Origin: a virus
Direction: 5' to 3' (one strand)
DNA length: 64,000 bases
IMG/VR virus record: IMGVR_UViG_3300024054_000008
Span: 1-64,000 of that record
The notes below the pieces were generated by a model that made no database searches, was not told the origin of the DNA, and saw only the letters and a program-made list of their open reading frames with translations. Every line of letters starts with the position of its first letter. Position 1 is the first letter of the stretch. Below are positions 43,537 to 52,480 of this stretch, one piece after another. The position numbers were made by a program, and so were the translations under genes.

Positions 43537-46068
43537 TCACCAATTCATATCATCCTTAGTAATTGATGCTTTTTTTACTTTAGGTGGCTTTATTTTTGGT
43601 TTTGATTTCTCTGGTTTTTTCTCAACTTCTTTTTCTTTTTTCACTGGTGGTACCGGCTTATCTTTTTTTACTTTTTTAGAAGTCTTCTTCGGCTTCTTTT
43701 TGGAAGCAACGAACAATAACGGAAGCAACGCAGTTTTAACATGTTCATTCTTACTAGCTACACGAGCAAGAACGTTGGCGTTTACATACGTGTTAGATGC
43801 CATCTTGTTAACAATTATTTCAATTGTGTCCAAATGTTTAGAAGAGGCCCAATGGTTTTCAGCTCTTAAAGCAATAAGAGCATCATTAATTTGCTGAACA
43901 AACAAATCTGCATACATAGAGGCGGTTTTCTTTTTAATCATATCGCCCATCTCTTGGAAAGCCTCAACAAAGGCATCAACATCAAGATCCTTCAGAGCTT
44001 TATCAAACTCATCAGAAATTTTCTTAGCGTCAGTGAAAACTTCTTTTAATTCATCAACACTAAGATCAGCTAAAGATTTTGTCTCTAAAATTTCCAAACC
44101 ACCAGTCATGGTTTGCGAAGTTTGGGCCCCACCGCCACCTTCAACAGTCATAGGCATTGGAGGAACAGCCTCCATATCAGTCTTCATTGGGTCACTGGCT
44201 TTATCAGTAACAGAAGCTAATCTAGATGAAATTTTTTTAATGGTCTTTCCCATCTCTTGGAAAGCCTCAACAAACGCCTCTATATCCTCATTATCTAAAG
44301 CTTTTTTAAGCTCCTGCTGACGCTTTTCAAGTTCCTTTGTATCTAACTCAGGGTTATCTTGAGCTATTCGCATAGAATCACTTTGAGCCATTATACTACG
44401 TAAACTTTGAATTAATTTTATTGACTCAGCTGGATTTGAATGTTGCAAATCACTAGCTAACCTAAGGATATTACCTATACTTTCGCGCTTTGTCATTGAC
44501 GCCTTCTTGCTTTTATTTGAGTGCATGGTCTCAGTAAACAAATCTATGTCATCACCTGATAAACGATTCAGAAGCATGTTATAGGTTTCAACGTCTATTT
44601 TATTTTGATACAAATTATCATCAGCCAAATGTATAGCGACATCTAACGCTGCTCTAATTGGCGCGTCAGGCGACCCACTACCCCATCCGTTTTTGAACCA
44701 ATTTTCTTTCAATAAATCTTTTGCAAATGATAGTATTGATTTGTAATTATCAGATGTTAAATATCTCTTATCTAGAGATTTCCATCCGGTATTTGTTGGT
44801 CCACTTGGGTGGCCTTGCTGGATATGACCATGAAATGTCGCAGTCTTATTCATATATTTATGTGTACATTGCTTATTAGAGGCTGCTCGTTTAAATCCCT
44901 TAAATATTGCGGATAATTCGGATGGTATATTATCATATTTATTTTTCATAGAACTTTCAAATTCATCCATCAATTCATTTAATTCGAATGAATAAGGTTT
45001 ATTCTTACTTTCAATCATGTTTTCAATGCCCCTTAGGGCAGAATCATACCCCTTAGCAAATGTCCATTTCTCACCAGGCTTAATTTCACCAAGTTGCTCA
45101 ACAGATTTTTCCCAAACGTCCATAAAAATTTCTATTTCTTTAAGCTTAGTCAATTCTTTGTAAGTTCGATCAACTGCATCATTTATAGCAGTTGCAATTT
45201 TATTAAAACTTGGTTCATGTGGCATTTTTTCAAGAATGTCATGAATTACAACTAACGCAGCATGTTTAGTAGCAGTTCTGTTATCGATTCTAGATAATGA
45301 TTTCTTACCCATTCCATCTAAAATCTTCTTTAAAAATTTCCTCTCTTCTATTTCCTCAGTTGGTTTTGATTCAAGAACTAATGACAAATATTCAGGCAAT
45401 CCTTTTAGATTTGAAAATTTGTTTTTAGCGCCGTCAACAGCGCGTAAAATAGCTGATTTTTTGCCCCAATTTCCACCACCAAGTGGCCATATAGATTTAA
45501 TTATCCCATAAATTTCTTCAGCGTCCTTAGCAGACACAAGTTTAGTCTCTGTGTCTTTTACAACTTTATCGCTATTTTCATTTACTTCAGAATTAATTTT
45601 TGATTGTGATAGATTATTTTCTTTAGCGTATTTAACAAAATCGTCGCGCAAAATTTTATTAAACTTGTCTATGTCTTTTGGAAATACAATTTCTGGTTTT
45701 TTTGTCTGTTTTTCTTTTGGCTCTTCGGATTTTGGACCAGACTTTGGAAATCCTTTCATTTTTTCTAATTTTTCAAGCATAAGCTCTCTTTGGCTTTTTA
45801 CCTCCTTAGGTTTTTCAGGACTTTCTTGTGCTAAGAAGACACGAAGAGCAATATCAGCTAAAGTTGACCCACCAATATTCTTGTAATTCATTGATAAATC
45901 AGGATCTGATTTTTTTAAATCAGCATCATCAGTCTTCATTCGCTGTCTTCTATTATCTCTTTTTGGCCCTTTTTTAGGTTTATATTTCCTGCTACGTGGA
46001 GGCTTGCCCCTTTCCAAGAGCCGCTCAACTTCACGCTCTTCTTTTTTAGAAGGAGACAACTCAGGCAT
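43537..46068 (-). CDS. Large helical protein with strongly basic ends
   Basis: 843 residues, unrecognised. The N-terminus (1-50) is Lys/Arg-rich, and the C-terminal ~55 residues are a Lys-Pro tail (KKKPKKTSKKVKK, repeated VKKEKE) resembling histone-H1-like tails. The middle is helical, with a repeated ~27-residue unit containing AFVEAFQEMG (two copies), and a TSQTMT motif shared with the scaffold-like protein. Position directly after the portal gene suggests an internal head protein that could bind packaged DNA. Inference only. Confidence 0.55.
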   Translation of the reverse strand: MPELSPSKKEEREVERLLERGKPPRSRKYKPKKGPKRDNRRQRMKTDDADLKKSDPDLSMNYKNIGGSTLADIALRVFLAQESPEKPKEVKSQRELMLEKLEKMKGFPKSGPKSEEPKEKQTKKPEIVFPKDIDKFNKILRDDFVKYAKENNLSQSKINSEVNENSDKVVKDTETKLVSAKDAEEIYGIIKSIWPLGGGNWGKKSAILRAVDGAKNKFSNLKGLPEYLSLVLESKPTEEIEERKFLKKILDGMGKKSLSRIDNRTATKHAALVVIHDILEKMPHEPSFNKIATAINDAVDRTYKELTKLKEIEIFMDVWEKSVEQLGEIKPGEKWTFAKGYDSALRGIENMIESKNKPYSFELNELMDEFESSMKNKYDNIPSELSAIFKGFKRAASNKQCTHKYMNKTATFHGHIQQGHPSGPTNTGWKSLDKRYLTSDNYKSILSFAKDLLKENWFKNGWGSGSPDAPIRAALDVAIHLADDNLYQNKIDVETYNMLLNRLSGDDIDLFTETMHSNKSKKASMTKRESIGNILRLASDLQHSNPAESIKLIQSLRSIMAQSDSMRIAQDNPELDTKELEKRQQELKKALDNEDIEAFVEAFQEMGKTIKKISSRLASVTDKASDPMKTDMEAVPPMPMTVEGGGGAQTSQTMTGGLEILETKSLADLSVDELKEVFTDAKKISDEFDKALKDLDVDAFVEAFQEMGDMIKKKTASMYADLFVQQINDALIALRAENHWASSKHLDTIEIIVNKMASNTYVNANVLARVASKNEHVKTALLPLLFVASKKKPKKTSKKVKKDKPVPPVKKEKEVEKKPEKSKPKIKPPKVKKASITKDDMNW

Positions 46069-46097
46069 TTACATAAACTCTATAAAATAAATTTAAA

Positions 46098-49000
46098 TTA
46101 TTCTCCGAACCTATCACCACCATCTTTACCAGTCTTAGTAAGACCCATATTCTTAATTAAACGATCGACAACATCAGTCTTCTCAACTATAGAGGTTGCA
46201 GCTTCTTCGAGAATCTTCCTTATAACCTCATTGAAAACAGCATCCTTCGGTGTGAACATATCTGATTTCAATCTAGCATGCACATCATCAGTGTCTATGT
46301 TAATCAACTCAAGTATGTAATCAATCGGCAATGAACCCTTCTGGTATAGATTAAACATGAAATCTTGAAGTTCCGTGTTGTCACGCAGTGCTAGCCTGGT
46401 AAACTGAAGTTTTGGAAACAATAAAATTCTGTTGCCGAATTCGTCTGTCTCATAGAATCCTTTTTTATGGGCAACTGGAGCAAACAAATATTGTTCAACA
46501 TACTCAGCTAAACTTTCTCTGTATAACAAATACATAGTATTCATAACATCAAGATGAATCCGCTCACCAGCATATGTAGATTCACCAGTCAACATTGGCT
46601 CTGTAACTCTGAGACCAATAAATAATCGTTTATTTGTTATTTCATACTCAGAACTCAAATCCAGCAAACGATCGCGCGATCCAATTTCATCCCAATGAAC
46701 TTCAAAGTTTGTAACAATTGAAAAGTCAGGATCAATCAAAGCCTGGTCCACTTGATCACGTAAATCATCAGTATCAATAGTGCTCATTTTATCAGCCCAA
46801 ACAACACGCTTTGGGGTCATAGCACGAGATGCGATGCTGGTCTGTGCTTGTCGAAGTTTATCTGAGAAAATAAGGTCGTGTAGACAGTTTTTAGTTAGTG
46901 AAAAACCAGCAAAGAATGTGTGGTCAACCTCAACATTCAAGCTAAAAACATCCCCAGAGAAACGGTCTGACAATACTTCTTTTACTTTATAATATGTGTT
47001 ACCACACCAGTTCTTCGATTTTATATCCAAAGAAATGACGCATGGCGGGTCAACATTAAATTTAGACAATTTTGGTGTAAATCCAGATGATTTTATTGAT
47101 GCAACATCATTTCTAATTGAAAAATTCAACGTGTGTAATGGTTTTGGATTTTTACAATATGTGCCATTTGCTTGACGAACTGGTTTAGTTTTTGTTCTTA
47201 TTTTATAACTTGGTGATAGACCAAGCCCGGTGCACATTATGAATAATTGTTGTACCAAATTTTTGGTTGTTACAGATATATTTATGGTATTACTATTGTA
47301 CTTCCCTTTTGATACAGAGCCATCTGAATCAATTAACCCCCTAAGTATGCCAAATTTGAATGATTCAGGAGTCTCATTTATCCATTCTGGCAAACATTTA
47401 TCATTTTTATTATGTCCAAAACTTCTACCGATCCAACGGCTAAACCAGTCATCATGGAAATGCATCCACCCAAGTTCATAGTTGTGACAAGAAATGTTAA
47501 GACCTAAATTTTCTGCTATGTTAAAAATATGTTCAGCTGATTTTTGACTATTTTCAGAATCTTGTTGCCAACATATTCCGCTAGGACCATATTTAGTAGC
47601 AGATGGCTTACTTGTTTCTGTCCAACCATCGCCCAAATAATATCCAACCAAATATCCAAGATCACCATTCAGGTCTAACCATCTTGGGCAGATTTTGTTA
47701 ACACGGATTTCATATAAAATAGAAGGATCAACATGGGCAGGCCTAAACAATCTAGCTATTGGTTTGTATTTAAGATCTGATTTTATGCAAGGGATTGCAT
47801 ACCCAAGACTTTCAAGATCGCTTATAATGGATTTGTATACAGAGTCATCTGATAAATCAAATTTGCTTATAAATGCTGATGAGGTTATCTCAATTGGAGC
47901 TTCAAGATTCTTTATCCAATCACATATTTCATACAATCTTTCTTTACGAGATATTCGTTGTGGATTTTTATCGTTAAACAAATAGTGCAAAACTAAAGTA
48001 TCATCGCCAGATTCTTCAACATTAATAAATAACGGTAAATCAATCTGAGAACGACGACAACGGAATACCCATTCTTCTTCCTGGAAAAAAGTAAACAAAT
48101 CAAACTTGTTTAATAACTTTTCGGATTTAACAGAAACAACCTTTAAATAATCTCCGGGCATAACATCAATTGCTTCTGTGTCAATTAATTCATCTTGACG
48201 CAAAATTTGTAATTTATGGTCTGATGTAGACCAAATTGTACTTGGAAGTTTATGAACGTTAAGACCAGTTATTTTCCCATCGTATGAACGCTGGCCGCAT
48301 TGAAATTTCCTCCAATGTCCAGATCCGCCAAGCACTTCATCCGTTTCCGGATTAAGTTTTTCTATTGGAACCTGCAAAATTTGACCGTTTCTGCGCGCCG
48401 TGACCTCGGTCCCTGGTAGATGACATCTTTCTATTAAAGAAACACCACGATCATCATATGCTGACTTTTTATGCGCTAAGTGATAAACAAAAGATGAGCA
48501 TAAATAATCATCATATGGACTTGTATTAAGTGGTATTGGTTTGCCAGATTCAAGATTTTCGCGTATCTGTTCTGGTATATCTTCAGCTATTCTGACAGCG
48601 TCTTCGTCACCATCTTGCATAGCCTTCATAACGACAAGTCTATCTTTATCAGACGGAATTAAATCAATTTTAACTTTGTCTGTGTATTGAAAAACTTCGA
48701 GTCTGATTTGTTCTGGTGGTAAAATCCTAAGTCTTTGCCATCCTTGGTAATTTTTTATAACGTATTCTTTTATTGTTGCTATTTGTTCTTCAGCTGATTT
48801 TTCAACATATGTTTTTTCTTTGCGAGTTTGTAGAATGCCTTGCTCATCAATTTCACCAATCTCTTCTTCAACTTCATTTAATAATAATTCATCTGGTATT
48901 TCAATATCATGATCTTCAGCAAATATATAACAGTTATGAGTTGATATGAAACCAGCTTGATAGGTATGATCATCTTCAACTTCAAAATTATATACAATAT

Positions 49001-51845
49001 CACTCTGATCAGTAGTTACTGACTCAATTTTGAAACAAATTGAGTCACCAATCTTTATGAAATCTTCTACGCCATTTGGGTTTACAGTATATTGATGTCT
49101 ATTAAAATACCAGTCCCTTTTTAAACTCGGTATTTTTCCAAGCCTGAAAAATATGTCTCTGGCTAATATTGCTGAATTACGTTTATTAAACGCAAATCCA
49201 TTGTTAGTTTTATTGCAAGCGTCAATCATCCCTTGCAATACAAATTTTTGTTTTGCAATTGGAAGCACAACAATCCATTCTGGCACAGAATTTGACAAAT
49301 TTTTTAAAGCCCAATCCACAAAAATTGGGTTTTTATTTGTGTCTATATACACATTTAAATAATTTGATACAACACAATCACCAAATATCTCAGTAAGAAT
49401 ATTGTTTAAATTATTAGAAGAATTTTCATCAACACATTTTATTTCAAAGTAATTGATACCACCACGTTTAACTATTCGACCAGATGAAAGCCAATAGCCT
49501 ATAACATACAAAAGCTTATCATTCACATTGAGTGAATGCGGAAAATTAATAAATGTACCATTTGATTTAACACAATCAAACCATTCGGCCGGAATCTTAT
49601 CCAAAGGATTCCATACAGTCTTTGATCCTTGACTACCCTTAATAGACTCCTTTACGTATAAAGGAACACCAACTTCTTTAGATAGGCCGGCAATTATACT
49701 TGTTATTGTATGCAACCCAACTTTAAATTCTTTAGCAAATTCTCCACACGATTTTATGGCGGGCCCAGTCAATGATAAAACAAACCCGATTATCTTTGAT
49801 CGAATTTCGTCATTACTAATTTTATTATTTGATTTCTTTCTACGTATAGAATATCCGAAACCAGCTTGTGTGTATTTATCATTATCAATTAATTTTATTG
49901 TGTCTATGTCTATAAACTCAGTTGGCCAAGTAACACGAACATAATCATTAGAATTTAGGCTTTCGGAGTCTACAAATACAAATTCATTGTTCCTGTAAAC
50001 CTCAATCGGATGATTAAAAAACCCAACTGAATCGGGAAGTCCATTTATTTTTATATTAGATATAAATTTTGATTCTCTTGAAAATACAGCCTTAACTCTT
50101 TTGAATCTTCCTTCGTTAGTCAAAAGTCTGTCGTTTACACTTATATTTTTTGCTTGTTTAACACCATTAGATGTTCTTATAAGAGTCGATTTGCTACAAC
50201 ACATACCTTGCAACCAATATTCATGTGTAGCATCATAAAGAGTCTGGAATAGCTTTATTCTAGTACACATTTGTTCAAAAAAATGGAGTATTTGTCGATT
50301 TCGTACCTGGTCTTTTCCTTTTGGCAAGGAAAGACGAATTTTGCTCATTGGTACGTCAGTATTATGAGTCGCTAATCCATAAGCTACATAACTTTTTCTC
50401 TTTCCTTCGCCATCAACTTCAATGTTATACACGGAACCAGTATATTGAATGGCTTCGGCCTTTTCTATTTTCCTTAATGTATTAGAACCAATCCGAACAC
50501 AATATTCACGAGTTGTGTTAGCACTATAGTTACCACGCACAAAATTAGCATATTTTGAGAATTCGGTATAAAAACGATACGGAATTATTATACGATAAGT
50601 TGGTCCGTTTGACTTAAAACCAGTGTTATACTGTTTTGGTTCACTAGAATGAAGTGTTGGGGCAAATCCGACCTTTAAAGCTAAAGCATAAATTTGATGA
50701 GCCAACTGCTTTGACACTGTAGTAGCAACATACCCATTTTTAGTAAGACTTCCATCTCCATTCCAATATGCACCTAAAAACTCAAGTATGTCTTCCCTTG
50801 GTGAGTCAATTATGTCTTGGCTCAATTTCTTATTATGCGATCCACTTCCAACATGTTTAAAACAAAACTCTGCAAAATCATTCTTGTAACATCTAATTTC
50901 ACATGCATTGCAATCCTTCCTAATGTATTTCCGTGAACGATGATTATACTCAACATCAAACATTTCAGTGATTTCATTTGCAATAGTATCGAATTCATTG
51001 ATGTTTAAAGTAAATACAACCCTATCAAGTTTTCCATATTCCGTGCGCGATAATGAACCCTCAGCTGCATAATAACCAAGCAATCGCAGTTGTGCTATAC
51101 TAAAAACAGACTTAGAACTGACCATAGATGGCGAACATATATAATCACCAATCTTTAAATCTTTTGCAAACACAAATTGTGGTTCACCTATACCAAATCC
51201 TGAACATCGGTTCTGTTTACAAACAAATTTTGTACCGCTCTTACAAACTCCAACATTTTGTTTATGAAATTTGCAATCAACTTGTTCAGCACGATAAACC
51301 AAAAACGGATGATTTCCAGTACAATCAATGTTACCCTGAATACCACGAACCTTTAAACGAATTACTTCATCACATATATCATGTTTAAAAGTACGAACAA
51401 CTTTTGTTGATTCACCTAATCCGTTTATTACTTCATCACCCACATTTAATGATTCTATGGGATTGACTGACCCATCTTTCATCATAACTGGGGCGCCAGG
51501 CGGGAAACAATGAAAATCTATGGCGGCACCAACTATTGGGTGCTTTGTGTACCAAAATCTAAATAGCTCCCTTTTTTCACGTTCAGACTGTGGTTGCTCA
51601 AGAAAATCTGTAGAAAGCTGAGGGCTGTAAAACGAAAAATCGGCGCTTTTAATATTGGCATTATTAATATTAGAGAATCCACCAGTATTAGAAAAAGAAG
51701 CAACACGAATTGATTGAGCTGCTTCTCTTCTGGCTTGCTTTTCAAGACGAGTCAATCTGTTCTTAGGCACAGATTGACTATCGACTCTAATAATCTTTTT
51801 TCCACCGTTCGCGTTTGGTTTAACACCAAGTTTCTTGCCAGGCAT
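46098..51845 (-). CDS. Portal protein carrying three inteins
   Basis: 1915 residues as translated; removal of inteins at 113-495, 549-971 and 1141-1653 leaves 596 residues, a normal portal length. Extein segments fit a myophage-type portal: ELFRFWYTKHPIVGAAIDFH, then PMSKIRLSLPKG, EYWLQGM, an acidic clip-like region, RILPPEQI, SPYDDYLCSSFVYHLAHKK, then LHDLIFSDKLRQAQTS with KRVVWADKMST, IVTNFEVHWDEIG and GLRVTEPMLTGEST. The portal dodecamer forms the DNA entry vertex of the head. It sits just downstream of the terminase, as usual. All three inteins must be spliced for virion assembly. An IRVAS motif occurs at 46-50. Confidence 0.9.
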   Translation of the reverse strand: MPGKKLGVKPNANGGKKIIRVDSQSVPKNRLTRLEKQARREAAQSIRVASFSNTGGFSNINNANIKSADFSFYSPQLSTDFLEQPQSEREKRELFRFWYTKHPIVGAAIDFHCFPPGAPVMMKDGSVNPIESLNVGDEVINGLGESTKVVRTFKHDICDEVIRLKVRGIQGNIDCTGNHPFLVYRAEQVDCKFHKQNVGVCKSGTKFVCKQNRCSGFGIGEPQFVFAKDLKIGDYICSPSMVSSKSVFSIAQLRLLGYYAAEGSLSRTEYGKLDRVVFTLNINEFDTIANEITEMFDVEYNHRSRKYIRKDCNACEIRCYKNDFAEFCFKHVGSGSHNKKLSQDIIDSPREDILEFLGAYWNGDGSLTKNGYVATTVSKQLAHQIYALALKVGFAPTLHSSEPKQYNTGFKSNGPTYRIIIPYRFYTEFSKYANFVRGNYSANTTREYCVRIGSNTLRKIEKAEAIQYTGSVYNIEVDGEGKRKSYVAYGLATHNTDVPMSKIRLSLPKGKDQVRNRQILHFFEQMCTRIKLFQTLYDATHEYWLQGMCCSKSTLIRTSNGVKQAKNISVNDRLLTNEGRFKRVKAVFSRESKFISNIKINGLPDSVGFFNHPIEVYRNNEFVFVDSESLNSNDYVRVTWPTEFIDIDTIKLIDNDKYTQAGFGYSIRRKKSNNKISNDEIRSKIIGFVLSLTGPAIKSCGEFAKEFKVGLHTITSIIAGLSKEVGVPLYVKESIKGSQGSKTVWNPLDKIPAEWFDCVKSNGTFINFPHSLNVNDKLLYVIGYWLSSGRIVKRGGINYFEIKCVDENSSNNLNNILTEIFGDCVVSNYLNVYIDTNKNPIFVDWALKNLSNSVPEWIVVLPIAKQKFVLQGMIDACNKTNNGFAFNKRNSAILARDIFFRLGKIPSLKRDWYFNRHQYTVNPNGVEDFIKIGDSICFKIESVTTDQSDIVYNFEVEDDHTYQAGFISTHNCYIFAEDHDIEIPDELLLNEVEEEIGEIDEQGILQTRKEKTYVEKSAEEQIATIKEYVIKNYQGWQRLRILPPEQIRLEVFQYTDKVKIDLIPSDKDRLVVMKAMQDGDEDAVRIAEDIPEQIRENLESGKPIPLNTSPYDDYLCSSFVYHLAHKKSAYDDRGVSLIERCHLPGTEVTARRNGQILQVPIEKLNPETDEVLGGSGHWRKFQCGQRSYDGKITGLNVHKLPSTIWSTSDHKLQILRQDELIDTEAIDVMPGDYLKVVSVKSEKLLNKFDLFTFFQEEEWVFRCRRSQIDLPLFINVEESGDDTLVLHYLFNDKNPQRISRKERLYEICDWIKNLEAPIEITSSAFISKFDLSDDSVYKSIISDLESLGYAIPCIKSDLKYKPIARLFRPAHVDPSILYEIRVNKICPRWLDLNGDLGYLVGYYLGDGWTETSKPSATKYGPSGICWQQDSENSQKSAEHIFNIAENLGLNISCHNYELGWMHFHDDWFSRWIGRSFGHNKNDKCLPEWINETPESFKFGILRGLIDSDGSVSKGKYNSNTINISVTTKNLVQQLFIMCTGLGLSPSYKIRTKTKPVRQANGTYCKNPKPLHTLNFSIRNDVASIKSSGFTPKLSKFNVDPPCVISLDIKSKNWCGNTYYKVKEVLSDRFSGDVFSLNVEVDHTFFAGFSLTKNCLHDLIFSDKLRQAQTSIASRAMTPKRVVWADKMSTIDTDDLRDQVDQALIDPDFSIVTNFEVHWDEIGSRDRLLDLSSEYEITNKRLFIGLRVTEPMLTGESTYAGERIHLDVMNTMYLLYRESLAEYVEQYLFAPVAHKKGFYETDEFGNRILLFPKLQFTRLALRDNTELQDFMFNLYQKGSLPIDYILELINIDTDDVHARLKSDMFTPKDAVFNEVIRKILEEAATSIVEKTDVVDRLIKNMGLTKTGKDGGDRFGE
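46887..48425 (-). mobile_element. Portal intein 3 (513 residues, LAGLIDADG)
   Basis: Begins Cys1141 (CHLPGTEVTARRNG), has the STSDHKL block B, and ends GFSLTKN before Cys, with Lys replacing the usual penultimate His. Endonuclease motifs LVGYYLGDG and LRGLIDSDG are intact. A longer middle carries a winged-helix-like insert. The Lys-Asn end may slow or alter Asn cyclisation. Confidence 0.92.
48933..50201 (-). mobile_element. Portal intein 2 (423 residues, degenerate endonuclease)
   Basis: Begins Cys549 (CCSKSTLIRTSNG; the alignment of residue 8 and Gly13 with the other inteins puts the junction at the first Cys). Ends AGFISTHN before Cys. The LAGLIDADG motifs are decayed to VIGYWLSSG and LQGMIDACN, losing the catalytic acids, so cleavage activity is probably lost while splicing motifs remain. 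Confidence 0.9.
49020..49047. repeat. Perfect 11-bp inverted repeat in intein 2 DNA
   Basis: Arms 49020-49030 and 49037-49047 (TGACTCAATTT / AAATTGAGTCA) with a 6-nt loop. Confidence 0.95.
50361..51509 (-). mobile_element. Portal intein 1 (383 residues, LAGLIDADG)
   Basis: Begins Cys113 (CFPPGAPVMMKDGS), contains the TGNHPF block B, and ends YGLATHN before Thr as +1. Endonuclease motifs LLGYYAAEG and LGAYWNGDG are present, with acidic residues in both, so it is probably active. An inserted Cys-rich stretch (CKFHKQNVGVCKSG, CKQNRC) may bind zinc. Confidence 0.93.
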
Positions 51846-51877
51846 GATTCAACCCAAGTTCAAACTTACCACTCAAT

Positions 51878-52210
51878 TTAAGATTGATTATTGAAATTTT
51901 CTACTATGCGATCTCTGTCTGAAATAAATCTACGCACATGCTTAAATGCAGTGATAAATTTACTTCTGGAAACTAAAATAATTTTAGCTAATTCATTAAG
52001 CCTGGAATGTCTAAATGCCAATATTATTTCTGGATCACGGGAAATTTTTATAGCTGACAAAATTTTTGTTACATCGTTAGAAATGTCATTCAAAGAATCA
52101 TTCAATTTAGCAAATTTAGTATCCAATTTATCTATTGAGTCTAAAATTTGAAAAACCGAATCAGATTTTTCATGTTTCCTTAATTCGTTCTTCCTTAATT
52201 CATGATTCAT
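51878..52210 (-). CDS. Small coiled-coil protein
   Basis: 110 residues, Lys/Asp/Asn-rich with heptad-like helices (LDTKFAKLNDSLNDISNDVTKIL) and a basic C-terminal half. The start overlaps the upstream stop as TAATG. It lies between the terminase and portal genes. Not recognised; small coiled-coil proteins there can be head-assembly factors. Confidence 0.5.
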   Translation of the reverse strand: MNHELRKNELRKHEKSDSVFQILDSIDKLDTKFAKLNDSLNDISNDVTKILSAIKISRDPEIILAFRHSRLNELAKIILVSRSKFITAFKHVRRFISDRDRIVENFNNQS

Positions 52211-52449
52211 TATACAACAATACTATTATTATTTATAGAAGCTTCTATGCATGTCTCAAGAATAGAAACATGACTCATGTCACCGTCTAAAAGCAACTCC
52301 CAAGAGCCGCCATTGTGGTAAAAATTTGAGCATATGTTTAGAAATTCATTTTCATCTAACTCTTGGTCAGCACCCCATGAATGATTTATTAATTGACGAA
52401 CAATGCGCCAAGCTGACGTATCTTTTACACCAAGTTGACTAGATTTCAC
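52210..52449 (-). CDS. Small protein, unrecognised
   Basis: 79 residues from a GTG start. A helical N-terminus (WRIVRQLINHSWG) is followed by an acidic segment and strands. It starts 31 bp after the terminase stop and overlaps the next gene by one base. No motif recognised. Confidence 0.45.
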   Translation of the reverse strand: MKSSQLGVKDTSAWRIVRQLINHSWGADQELDENEFLNICSNFYHNGGSWELLLDGDMSHVSILETCIEASINNNSIVV

Positions 52450-52480
52450 ATTTAAATATTACTACTAACAATTCAATGAT

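Noticed and set aside
37804-51845. Group I introns as the cause of the long portal and protease genes
   Set aside because: The frames stay open throughout, and the inserts have intein splicing blocks and start/end residues, so they are inteins, not introns.
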